Shown here in pieces: positions 8,350-13,935 of a stretch of 13,935 nt of DNA (the stretch's first letter is position 1; every line of letters starts with the position of its first letter). The translations under genes and the position numbers were made by a program. The stretch covers positions 1 through 13,935 of the forward strand of contig DFQW01000157.1 of the NCBI GenBank assembly GCA_002377985.1, read 5' to 3'. The notes beneath the pieces were generated by a model, which saw only the letters and a program-made list of their open reading frames with translations, had not been told where the DNA came from and did not search any database. The stretch comes from Halieaceae bacterium UBA3479 (GTDB lineage: Bacteria > Pseudomonadota > Gammaproteobacteria > Pseudomonadales > Halieaceae).

Positions 8350-9278
8350 TGACTTCGATTTTTGCCGGCAAAAGCATCGCAGTCACCTTGGGCGGTACCG
8401 CCGCAGAGCGGTCCATATCCCTTGAGAGCGGAGAAAATGTGGCCCGGGTTTTGGAGCAAGCCGGCGCCAACGTCCTGCGCATCGATCCCGCCGAATCCGG
8501 TTGGTTTGAGCGGCTTAGCGAGGCGTCTTTTGTCTTTAATTTACTGCACGGACCCGGTGGCGAAGATGGAACCGTACAGGGCTTGTTTGAATTGATGGGT
8601 CGGCCTTACAGCGGTTCTGGCGTTCTGGGCTCAGCCCTGACCATGGACAAGATTCGCACCAAATTGCTGTGGCAGGGCGCGGGTCTTCCCACCCCCCGAT
8701 TTGTGTCGCTCAGCGCTCAAACCGACTGGTCTGCGGTCATCGCAGATCTGGGGACAGCGTTTGTAAAACCGGCATTGGAGGGTTCCTCCTTGGGTATGAC
8801 CAAGGTGTCTGGCGATGCAGCGTTGCGGGTGGCTTATGAGCGCGCGTTGGCCTATGGCGGCAATGTTTTGGCCGAGCAGTTCATTGCGGGACAAGAGTAT
8901 ACGGTCGCCATTTTGGGTGACAGAGCGCTGCCGAGTATTCATATCGAGGCGCCCGGAGATTTTTACGACTTTGATGCCAAATATCTCTCGGAGGAAACAC
9001 GTTTCACCTGTCCTTCAGGACTGTCGCAAGCGGAAGAAACTGATCTGGCCGCACTGGCTCTGCAAGCGTTTCGGCTGGCCGGATGTCAGGTTTGGGGACG
9101 GGTTGACCTGATTAGAGATCACTCCGGCAGCTGGCAACTATTGGAGGTGAATACGGTTCCCGGTATGACCTCCCACAGTCTGGTGCCCATGGCAGCGCGG
9201 GCGGCTGGCCTGTCGTTACTGGAGGTGCTGACAGAAATATTTCACTTCAGTGAGAGGGCGCGACGCGGTGAAGGTTAA
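8349..9278 (+). CDS. ddl: D-alanine--D-alanine ligase (DdlB type)
   Basis: This cytoplasmic ATP-grasp ligase makes the D-Ala-D-Ala dipeptide used by MurF. The chosen ATG gives 309 residues, close to E. coli DdlB (306). The N-terminal domain has GGTAAERSIS at 15-24, including the substrate-binding glutamate, and LHGPGGEDGT at 66-75. GSGVLGSALTMDK follows at 89-101. The ATP-grasp part has KPALEGSSLG at 140-149, DFDAKY at 207-212 with the active-site tyrosine, GRVDL at 250-254 and LEVNTVPGMT at 265-274, which carries the metal-binding Glu and Asn. The presence of that tyrosine and D-Ala-D-Ala-type motifs argues against a D-Ala-D-lactate ligase. The start at 8349 shares one base with the murC stop (TGATG) and fits the upstream GAGG better than an in-frame ATG at 8340, which would add three residues. 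The stop lies inside ftsQ. Confidence 0.96.
   Translation: MTSIFAGKSIAVTLGGTAAERSISLESGENVARVLEQAGANVLRIDPAESGWFERLSEASFVFNLLHGPGGEDGTVQGLFELMGRPYSGSGVLGSALTMDKIRTKLLWQGAGLPTPRFVSLSAQTDWSAVIADLGTAFVKPALEGSSLGMTKVSGDAALRVAYERALAYGGNVLAEQFIAGQEYTVAILGDRALPSIHIEAPGDFYDFDAKYLSEETRFTCPSGLSQAEETDLAALALQAFRLAGCQVWGRVDLIRDHSGSWQLLEVNTVPGMTSHSLVPMAARAAGLSLLEVLTEIFHFSERARRGEG
9252..9258 (+). promoter_or_regulatory. Ribosome binding site that decides the ftsQ start
   Basis: GAGAGGG within the end of ddl lies nine bases before the GTG at 9268. The earlier in-frame GTG at 9250 has no such site upstream. Confidence 0.55.
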
Positions 9279-10077
9279 TAGATCCCACGTTAAAACCACG
9301 CGGCGGCAGACAGCGATCGGTGCCCGAGCGACCTCACCTGTGCCCACCTCACGGTTGCGGAAATGGGTTAACCGCACCGTGCTCGTTCTTGGGGCGGGGC
9401 TGGTTTCCGGCGGCTTGTACAACGGCGGAATGGCTCTTTGGTCACAGCAAGTGGAGACACTGAGCGTGATGGGTGAGGTGCGCCACATCGACATCAATGC
9501 GATTGAGGCGCGTTTGGCACCGCGCCTGTCCGCCGGATTTTTGGCTACTGACCTGAGCGACCTTCGGCAGGAACTTGAGGCACTGCCCTGGGTATACAAG
9601 GTCAATACGCGCAAGCGTTGGCCGTCGAGAATCGAGGTCCATCTGGTGGAACAGCGGCCTCTCGCGCGTTGGGGTGAGGCCGGCTACCTGAATCACGAGG
9701 GGCAGTTTTTCGCTGCCAATCAACACCCGCTGTATGACGGGCTTCCCCTCTTGCAGGGTCCCGATGGCTCAGAGGCCTCACTGATGCGCCGTTATCAGAC
9801 TCTGGCTTCCATGCTCGAGCCAGAGCAACTCGTCATTCACGAACTGTCGCTCGATGAGCTGGGTCAAGTATCCGTGCAGCTCGATAACGGTCTGACCCTG
9901 CAGCTGGGATCCGGGGAGATGTTGCAGCGAGTCACGCGATTCAGAGAGCTGTGGCGGCAGAAGTTGGCCGCGCAGGCGGTGAGGCAAGTGGATCTTCGAT
10001 ACGAGCATGGTGCGGCGGTGACTTTCGGGGAGACGCGGCGGTCCATGCAGTTAACACGAGTTGGGGGAGAGGGTTGA
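9268..10077 (+). CDS. ftsQ: Cell division protein FtsQ
   Basis: FtsQ is a bitopic inner-membrane divisome protein that recruits FtsB and FtsL and links early and late division proteins. The 269-residue product has a basic cytoplasmic N-terminus (about 1-35), one membrane segment (about 36-56), then a periplasmic POTRA domain (about 62-131, LSVMGEVRHIDINAIE through VEQRPLARW) and a beta domain ending near DLRYEHGAAV at 242-251, the local form of the family DLRYxNG motif. Sequence conservation is low, as usual for FtsQ, and the assignment also rests on its place between ddl and ftsA. I chose the GTG at 9268, which overlaps ddl by 11 bases and has a good ribosome site. The GTG at 9250 would add six residues. 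The stop shares one base with the ftsA start. Confidence 0.93.
   Translation: MKVNRSHVKTTRRQTAIGARATSPVPTSRLRKWVNRTVLVLGAGLVSGGLYNGGMALWSQQVETLSVMGEVRHIDINAIEARLAPRLSAGFLATDLSDLRQELEALPWVYKVNTRKRWPSRIEVHLVEQRPLARWGEAGYLNHEGQFFAANQHPLYDGLPLLQGPDGSEASLMRRYQTLASMLEPEQLVIHELSLDELGQVSVQLDNGLTLQLGSGEMLQRVTRFRELWRQKLAAQAVRQVDLRYEHGAAVTFGETRRSMQLTRVGGEG
10063..10073 (+). promoter_or_regulatory. Ribosome binding site of ftsA
   Basis: A purine-rich run, GGGGGAGAGGG, just before the ATG at 10077 is the strongest Shine-Dalgarno-like stretch in this part of the window. It sets the ftsA start well inside a longer open frame that begins at 9951. Confidence 0.6.
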
Positions 10078-11315
10078 TGGCCAATGCAGAGAGTAAACGA
10101 ATGATAGTCGGGCTCGATATTGGAACCTCCAAGGTGGTTGCAGTGGTCGGAGAGGTCAATCCCGATGGCGGTATTGAAGTAGTCGGTATCGGATCGCATC
10201 CCTCGCGCGGGATGAAAAAGGGTGTCGTGGTCAATATCGAGTCAACGGTTAATGCCATCCAGCGTGCTGTCGAGGAAGCGGAATTGATGGCGGGGTGTCA
10301 GATTCACTCCGTCTATGTGGGTATTGCGGGAAGCCATATTCGCTCCGTTAATTCACACGGCATTGTCGCGATCCGCGACCAGGAAGTGTTTCAGCAGGAT
10401 GTAGACCGCGTGATTGACGCGGCGCAGGCAGTGGCTATCCCGGCGGATCAAAAAATACTGCATGTACTCCCACAGGAATATGTCATCGACAACCAGTCGG
10501 GTATTCGCGAGCCCCTGGGGATGTCTGGCGTGCGCTTGGAGGCCAAGGTTCATCTGGTGACCTGCGCGGTGAACGCCGCTCAAAATATAGAGAAGTGTGT
10601 AGAGCGCTGCGGGCTATCCGTTGATGGCGTCATTCTGGAGCAATTGGCCTCCAGCTACTCGGTGATTACCGAGGATGAGCGCGATTTGGGTGTCTGTTTG
10701 GTTGACATTGGTGGCGGGACCTCTGACATCGCGATTTTCACCGACGGCTCCATTCGTCACACCGGTGTCATCCCCATCGCGGGCGATCAGGTCACCAACG
10801 ATATTGCAATGGCGTTGCGAACCCCGACCCAGCATGCCGAGGAAATCAAAATTCGCTACGCCTGCGCGTTAACCCAACTGGCGGGCCCTGATGAGACGAT
10901 CAAGGTGCCGAGTGTCGGTGATCGTCCGCCGAGAGATCTTTCCAGACAGTCACTCGCAGAGGTGGTCGAGCCACGGTATGACGAGCTTTTCACTTTGATT
11001 CAGGCGGAGCTTCGCCGCTCGGGTTATGAAGAACTGATACCTGCAGGCGTAGTGCTGACCGGCGGTACCTCCAAAATGGAGGGTGCCGTGGAGCTCGCCG
11101 AAGAGATCTTCCACATGCCCGTGCGCGTGGGCGCGCCGCAGTACGCCCGAGGCCTTCACGACATCATTCGTAACCCTATATATGCCACCGCGGTCGGGCT
11201 GTTGCTCTATGGCGCGGAGGAGGTCATGGAGGGCGGGAAGCAAAGTCGGGATGGCAAGGGCGAAGGATTGAGTTTTGCCGGGCGCGTCAAAGCGTGGCTG
11301 GCGCGACATTTTTAA
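10077..11315 (+). CDS. ftsA: Cell division protein FtsA
   Basis: FtsA is an actin-like ATPase that tethers FtsZ to the inner membrane and recruits later divisome proteins. The 412-residue product has the usual family length. The phosphate-1 loop is DIGTSK at 14-19, phosphate-2 is DIGGGTSD at 210-217, and the adenosine motif lies in GVVLTGGTSKMEG at 324-336. The FtsA-specific 1C subdomain occupies roughly residues 85-165 in place of actin subdomain 1B. The C-terminus, GLSFAGRVKAWLARHF at 397-412, follows a glycine- and lysine-rich linker and has the pattern of the amphipathic membrane-targeting helix. The start shares one base with the ftsQ stop (TGATG) and has a strong ribosome site; starting at 9951 would add 42 residues with no family match that overlap ftsQ. 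Neighbour ftsZ follows after 55 bases. Confidence 0.97.
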   Translation: MANAESKRMIVGLDIGTSKVVAVVGEVNPDGGIEVVGIGSHPSRGMKKGVVVNIESTVNAIQRAVEEAELMAGCQIHSVYVGIAGSHIRSVNSHGIVAIRDQEVFQQDVDRVIDAAQAVAIPADQKILHVLPQEYVIDNQSGIREPLGMSGVRLEAKVHLVTCAVNAAQNIEKCVERCGLSVDGVILEQLASSYSVITEDERDLGVCLVDIGGGTSDIAIFTDGSIRHTGVIPIAGDQVTNDIAMALRTPTQHAEEIKIRYACALTQLAGPDETIKVPSVGDRPPRDLSRQSLAEVVEPRYDELFTLIQAELRRSGYEELIPAGVVLTGGTSKMEGAVELAEEIFHMPVRVGAPQYARGLHDIIRNPIYATAVGLLLYGAEEVMEGGKQSRDGKGEGLSFAGRVKAWLARHF

Positions 11316-11327
11316 TCAATTTTTAGC

Positions 11328-11353
11328 GAGCTCTGTTGGTTGGGGCTTTTTTT
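11328..11353 (+). terminator. Weak hairpin followed by a T-run between ftsA and ftsZ (possible attenuator)
   Basis: AGCTC at 11329-11333 can pair with GGGCT at 11343-11347 (five pairs, one of them G-U), with a few more G-U pairs possible on either side. It is followed by a run of seven T that begins at 11347. The layout resembles an intrinsic terminator but the stem is short. ftsZ must be well expressed, so partial attenuation or chance is more likely than true termination. Confidence 0.25.
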
Positions 11354-11358
11354 AAAAA

Positions 11359-11364
11359 GGGGAG
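11359..11364 (+). promoter_or_regulatory. Ribosome binding site of ftsZ
   Basis: GGGGAG, six bases before the ATG at 11371, follows directly on the T-run and A-run of the ftsA-ftsZ gap. It fits independent, efficient initiation at ftsZ. Confidence 0.65.
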
Positions 11365-11370
11365 AAAGTC

Positions 11371-12537
11371 ATGTTTGAACTCGTAGACAGTGCACCACAA
11401 AGTGCCGTCATCAAAGTGATCGGAGTGGGCGGAGGCGGTGGTAATGCCGTTCGTCACATGATTGAGCACAACGTTGACGGGGTCGATTTTATCTGTGCGA
11501 ATACCGATGCTCAGGCTTTATCGGATATCAGTTCGCGAACGGTACTCCAACTCGGAGCAAGCATTACCAAAGGTCTGGGGGCCGGCGCCAACCCGGAGGT
11601 GGGTCGCGCTGCGGCACTCGAGGACAGGGATCGCATTGCCGACGCGCTGCATGGCGCTGATATGGTCTTCGTCACCGCTGGCATGGGTGGTGGGACCGGT
11701 ACGGGTGCAGCACCGATTGTCGCCGAAGTGGCACGCGAGCTGGGTATTTTGACGGTTGCCGTTGTCACACGACCTTTTAGCTTTGAAGGCAAAAAGCGCC
11801 TGAAAACGGCTGAGGATGGGCTCAGGGAAATCGCTCAACACTGCGACTCCCTCATTACTATTCCTAACGAGAAGTTACTTGAGGTGTTGGGATCCCAGAC
11901 TTCGTTACTGGACGCTTTCAAACAAGCCAATGATGTGCTGCTTGGCGCTGTACAAGGTATTGCCGACTTGATCATCAGACCGGGCCTGGTGAACGTCGAT
12001 TTTGCCGACGTGCGCACCGTGATGTCGGAAATGGGCGCGGCAATGATGGGCACCGGCACGGCGTCAGGCGAGAACCGTGCCAGAGAGGCGGCTGAACGGG
12101 CGATCAACAGTCCTCTGCTTGATGATATCGATCTCAGTGGAGCGCGCGGTATTCTGGTCAACATCACCGCGGGACTGGATCTGTCTTTGGGCGAGTTTTC
12201 CGAGGTTGGTGCAACTATCGAGGACATCGCTTCAGAGGATGCCACGGTTGTTGTGGGCACGGTCATTGACCCTGAAATGACCGATACGCTCAAAGTGACA
12301 GTGGTCGCAACCGGACTCCGAAATATGGAGTTTCGGCCGACGCTGACTACGGTTGACACGGTAACTCCCAAGCGACCCGTGGCCACTGCCGCTGACTACA
12401 AAGACTACGATCTGCCTCCCGGGCGGCGACCGGTTTCCGCCGCGTCGCTGGATGGCCAGGCTGCCATCAAGATTGATCACTCCTTGGATGAGCAGTTATT
12501 TGATGTGCCGGCTTTTCTGCGCCGTCAGGCAGATTAG
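11371..12537 (+). CDS. ftsZ: Cell division GTPase FtsZ (bacterial tubulin)
   Basis: FtsZ polymerises in a GTP-dependent way into the cytoplasmic Z-ring that organises division. The 388-residue product is about the size of E. coli FtsZ (383). The GTP-binding domain has GVGGGGGNAV at 18-27, NTDAQAL at 44-50 and the tubulin signature GGGTGTG at 107-113. The T7 synergy loop is NVDFADV at 208-214, with the catalytic aspartates needed for GTP hydrolysis. A variable linker of about 55 residues (roughly 318-372) leads to the conserved C-terminal peptide FDVPAFLRRQAD at 377-388, the site that binds FtsA and ZipA, almost the same as in E. coli (DIPAFLRKQAD). The start has a good ribosome site, and the gene is separated from both neighbours. 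It may have its own promoters within ftsQ-ftsA, as in E. coli, but I cannot point to one. Confidence 0.98.
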   Translation: MFELVDSAPQSAVIKVIGVGGGGGNAVRHMIEHNVDGVDFICANTDAQALSDISSRTVLQLGASITKGLGAGANPEVGRAAALEDRDRIADALHGADMVFVTAGMGGGTGTGAAPIVAEVARELGILTVAVVTRPFSFEGKKRLKTAEDGLREIAQHCDSLITIPNEKLLEVLGSQTSLLDAFKQANDVLLGAVQGIADLIIRPGLVNVDFADVRTVMSEMGAAMMGTGTASGENRAREAAERAINSPLLDDIDLSGARGILVNITAGLDLSLGEFSEVGATIEDIASEDATVVVGTVIDPEMTDTLKVTVVATGLRNMEFRPTLTTVDTVTPKRPVATAADYKDYDLPPGRRPVSAASLDGQAAIKIDHSLDEQLFDVPAFLRRQAD

Positions 12538-12640
12538 AGGCCTGTAAAGCCCTGATTGATGTAAATAATCAGAGTGGGAAAGCTGGAGTGGTTTAGCGGA
12601 TCCTAGTAATGTCTGGTCCTCATAAGTAGAGGGTATGGTC
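12538..12640 (+). promoter_or_regulatory. ftsZ-lpxC intergenic region with inverted repeat and weak promoter-like boxes
   Basis: This is the longest non-coding stretch in the window. It contains a six-base inverted repeat, CTGATT at 12552-12557 and AATCAG at 12567-12572, with a nine-base loop and no T-run after it, so it is not an intrinsic terminator. AATAAT at 12564-12569 matches five of six bases of a -10 box, but the best -35 candidate (CTGTAA at 12542-12547) is weak. E. coli has an lpxC promoter in the equivalent gap, so a promoter here is plausible but unproven. Confidence 0.3.
12628..12632 (+). promoter_or_regulatory. Ribosome binding site that decides the lpxC start
   Basis: AGAGG lies eight bases before the ATG at 12641 and only two bases before the ATG at 12635, so it favours the shorter protein. 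Confidence 0.55.
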
Positions 12641-13558
12641 ATGCTAGGGCAGCGCACCCTGCGCGAACCGATTCAGTCGGCGGGCGTTGGGCTACACTCC
12701 GGTTGCAAGGTGCAGATGACGCTTCATCCTGCACCGGTGGACACGGGTATTGTGTTTCGCCGCACTGATCTCAGTCCGGTCCGGGAAATCCCCGCCCGGG
12801 CCGACTGGGTCGAACAAACCGATCTCTCGACGGGCCTTGGCTCTGGTGAAGCACGTGTTACTACCGTGGAGCACCTCCTGTCTGCGCTGTGTGGACTAGG
12901 GATCGACAACGCCTATGTCGATCTGGACGGTGCGGAAGTGCCGATCATGGACGGATCTGCCGGTCCGTTTGTTTATCTGCTACAAACGGCAGGTATCTGT
13001 GAACAACACAGCCCCAAGCGGTTCATCCGTATTCTGGAGCCGATAACGGTCACGCAGAACGATAAAATCGCCTCATTGCGACCTTATGACGGGTTCAAAG
13101 TGACCTTTGGTATTGAATTTGACCATCCCGTATTTCGCGAGCAAAGCGGTCGCAAAACGGTGGAAATCACCAGCGAGGCTTTTGTCCGTGAAATCAGCCG
13201 TGCCAGGACCTTTGGCTTTGTTCACGAATTTGAATATATGCGCTCCCGTGGCCTGGCCCGTGGCGGCAGTGTTGATAACGCCATAGTGATTGACGACTAT
13301 CGGATCCTCAACGAGGAGGGGCTCCGCTACGACGACGAATTTGTTAAGCACAAAATACTGGATGCGATGGGCGACCTTTATCTTGCGGGGCACCAAATAT
13401 TGGGTGAGTACGAAGGAATTAAGTCGGGACATGCGCTGAATAATCAACTGGTGCGCGAGCTGTTGAATTGCCCGTCCAGGTGGGAGTGGGCGACCTTTGA
13501 TAACGAATTTGACGCACCGATGGAGTGGGCTTTGCCGCGCGATCTGCAATGGGCGTGA
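12641..13558 (+). CDS. lpxC: UDP-3-O-acyl-N-acetylglucosamine deacetylase LpxC
   Basis: LpxC is the cytoplasmic zinc amidase that carries out the committed step of lipid A synthesis. The 305-residue product matches E. coli LpxC in length. Expected catalytic and metal residues are present: the zinc histidine in TVEHLL (His78, next to the general base Glu77), His237 and Asp241 in [10 protein letters not shown], and His264 in KSGHALNN. Other family motifs are GVGLHSG at 15-21, [10 protein letters not shown] at 101-110, SRARTFGF at 186-193 and [12 protein letters not shown] at 218-229. I chose the ATG at 12641 because the ribosome site is well spaced and MLGQRTL lines up with E. coli MIKQRTL without extra residues; an ATG at 12635 would add two. 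The C-terminus is shorter than some homologues and ends in LQWA. In E. coli LpxC is degraded through its C-terminal tail by FtsH; whether this tail does so is unknown. Confidence 0.97.
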   Translation: MLGQRTLREPIQSAGVGLHSGCKVQMTLHPAPVDTGIVFRRTDLSPVREIPARADWVEQTDLSTGLGSGEARVTTVEHLLSALCGLGIDNAYVDLDGAEVPIMDGSAGPFVYLLQTAGICEQHSPKRFIRILEPITVTQNDKIASLRPYDGFKVTFGIEFDHPVFREQSGRKTVEITSEAFVREISRARTFGFVHEFEYMRSRGLARGGSVDNAIVIDDYRILNEEGLRYDDEFVKHKILDAMGDLYLAGHQILGEYEGIKSGHALNNQLVRELLNCPSRWEWATFDNEFDAPMEWALPRDLQWA

Positions 13559-13627
13559 AGGAATGACCCGAGCGCCCGTTAAAGAGGTAAAATAGTGAAC
13601 GTGATACAGATAAGCATCTAAATTGCC

Positions 13628-13935
13628 GTGAAACTGATTCTTCTTAATCGCCATGCGGCGTCGCGTACCCTGGAGTTGGGGAGATGGACGTGGGCGCTCT
13701 TATCGGTTTGTTTTATCGGCGTGCCCATTGGACTCATCACGCTGAGTTATCAGCTTGGTTTCGGCGATGGTATTGCCTCGCAGCAGGCGTCCCGCATTTC
13801 GGAAAGCGAACAGCAGGCGGTTGAACGTGCCGAAGCGCTTGCGCAAATGGGCGTTGAAGCCCAGTCCCGATTGACGGCAATGACCCGTCGGTTGGCCAGT
13901 ATTCAGGCGCAGGTGACGCGGATAGATGCGTTGGG
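13628..13935 (+). CDS. N-terminal part of a probable M23-family (LytM-type) murein peptidase, truncated by window end
   Basis: The frame is open from GTG 13628 to the window end (102 codons). An in-frame TAA at 13619-13621 rules out a longer gene. The visible protein has a short basic N-terminus, one membrane segment at about residues 22-41, then an alternating Ala/Gln/Glu/Arg-rich stretch from about 52 that looks like a coiled coil and ends in RLASIQAQVTRIDALG. That ending resembles the segment before the peptidase domain in M23 zinc metallopeptidases encoded next to lpxC and secA in Pseudomonas and relatives, which hydrolyse or regulate peptidoglycan in the periplasm. The catalytic domain is outside the window, so the family call rests on the N-terminal pattern and position. 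No strong Shine-Dalgarno is visible. TAAAAT at 13588-13593 is -10-like but lacks a good -35 partner. Other membrane-anchored coiled-coil proteins remain possible. Confidence 0.65.
   Translation, partial: MKLILLNRHAASRTLELGRWTWALLSVCFIGVPIGLITLSYQLGFGDGIASQQASRISESEQQAVERAEALAQMGVEAQSRLTAMTRRLASIQAQVTRIDAL

Noticed and set aside
9951..10076. 42-codon upstream extension of ftsA
   Set aside because: It overlaps ftsQ, has no similarity to FtsA N-termini, and a much better ATG with a strong ribosome site lies at 10077.
11835..12386. A 183-codon open frame on the - strand inside ftsZ
   Set aside because: It is low-complexity (Ser/Thr/Val/Ala-rich) and opposite the conserved ftsZ coding sequence, with no domain.
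13551..13577. GGGCG / CGCCC inverted repeat over the lpxC stop as a terminator
   Set aside because: The loop is 17 bases, the stem only five pairs, and no T-run follows.
13563..13595. A ten-codon open frame between lpxC and the peptidase-like gene
   Set aside because: Its only ribosome-like bases are one base from the ATG, and a frame this short is expected by chance.
13073..13654. A 193-codon - strand frame covering the lpxC 3' end and the following gap
   Set aside because: Pseudomonas-like genomes can have a reverse-strand gene near here, so I checked it. The translation shows no known family pattern and most of it is antisense to conserved lpxC.
1..13935. Mobile elements, CRISPR arrays, tRNA genes, toxin-antitoxin or defence genes
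   Set aside because: I read both strands and the gaps for direct repeats, terminal inverted repeats and tRNA-like sequences and saw none. The window is filled by conserved envelope and division genes.

Overview
The window is a nearly complete dcw (division and cell wall) cluster from a Gram-negative bacterium, almost certainly a gammaproteobacterium. All genes are on the + strand. The gene order murE-murF-mraY-murD-ftsW-murG-murC-ddl-ftsQ-ftsA-ftsZ-lpxC is the classical gammaproteobacterial one. MurE carries the DNPR signature of meso-diaminopimelate-adding enzymes, and lpxC (lipid A synthesis) implies an outer membrane. MraY numbering and motifs match E. coli exactly. The absence of murB between murC and ddl, and an M23-type peptidase gene rather than secM/secA directly after lpxC, point towards a Pseudomonas- or Cellvibrionales/Halieaceae-like lineage rather than the Enterobacterales. 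This lineage call is inference. Base composition looks moderately GC-rich by eye and uniform, with no sign of a foreign insert.

Layout: 1-836 is the 3' part of murE. From 836 to 5799 come murF, mraY, murD and ftsW. From 5796 to 9278 come murG, murC and ddl. From 9268 to 12537 come ftsQ, ftsA and ftsZ. lpxC follows at 12641-13558, and the window ends inside an M23-family peptidase-like gene starting at 13628. From murE to ftsA every junction is an overlap or, at mraY-murD, a 4-base gap, so this run is very probably one transcript with translational coupling. The first real gaps are before ftsZ (55 bases), before lpxC (about 100 bases) and before the peptidase gene (69 bases). No gene-free stretch exceeds about 105 bases, and I see no tRNA, rRNA, CRISPR, insertion sequence or convincing strong terminator.

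Functionally, MurC, MurD, MurE and MurF build the UDP-MurNAc-pentapeptide, with Ddl supplying D-Ala-D-Ala. MraY and MurG make lipid I and lipid II, and FtsW polymerises lipid II at the septum. FtsQ, FtsA and FtsZ assemble the divisome. LpxC commits UDP-GlcNAc derivatives to lipid A, so envelope and division are encoded together.

I found no previously undescribed system. The points worth a second look are small: an atypical segment in MurG, a weak hairpin with a T-run before ftsZ, several start codons where the longest reading frame is probably wrong, and the peptidase gene after lpxC.
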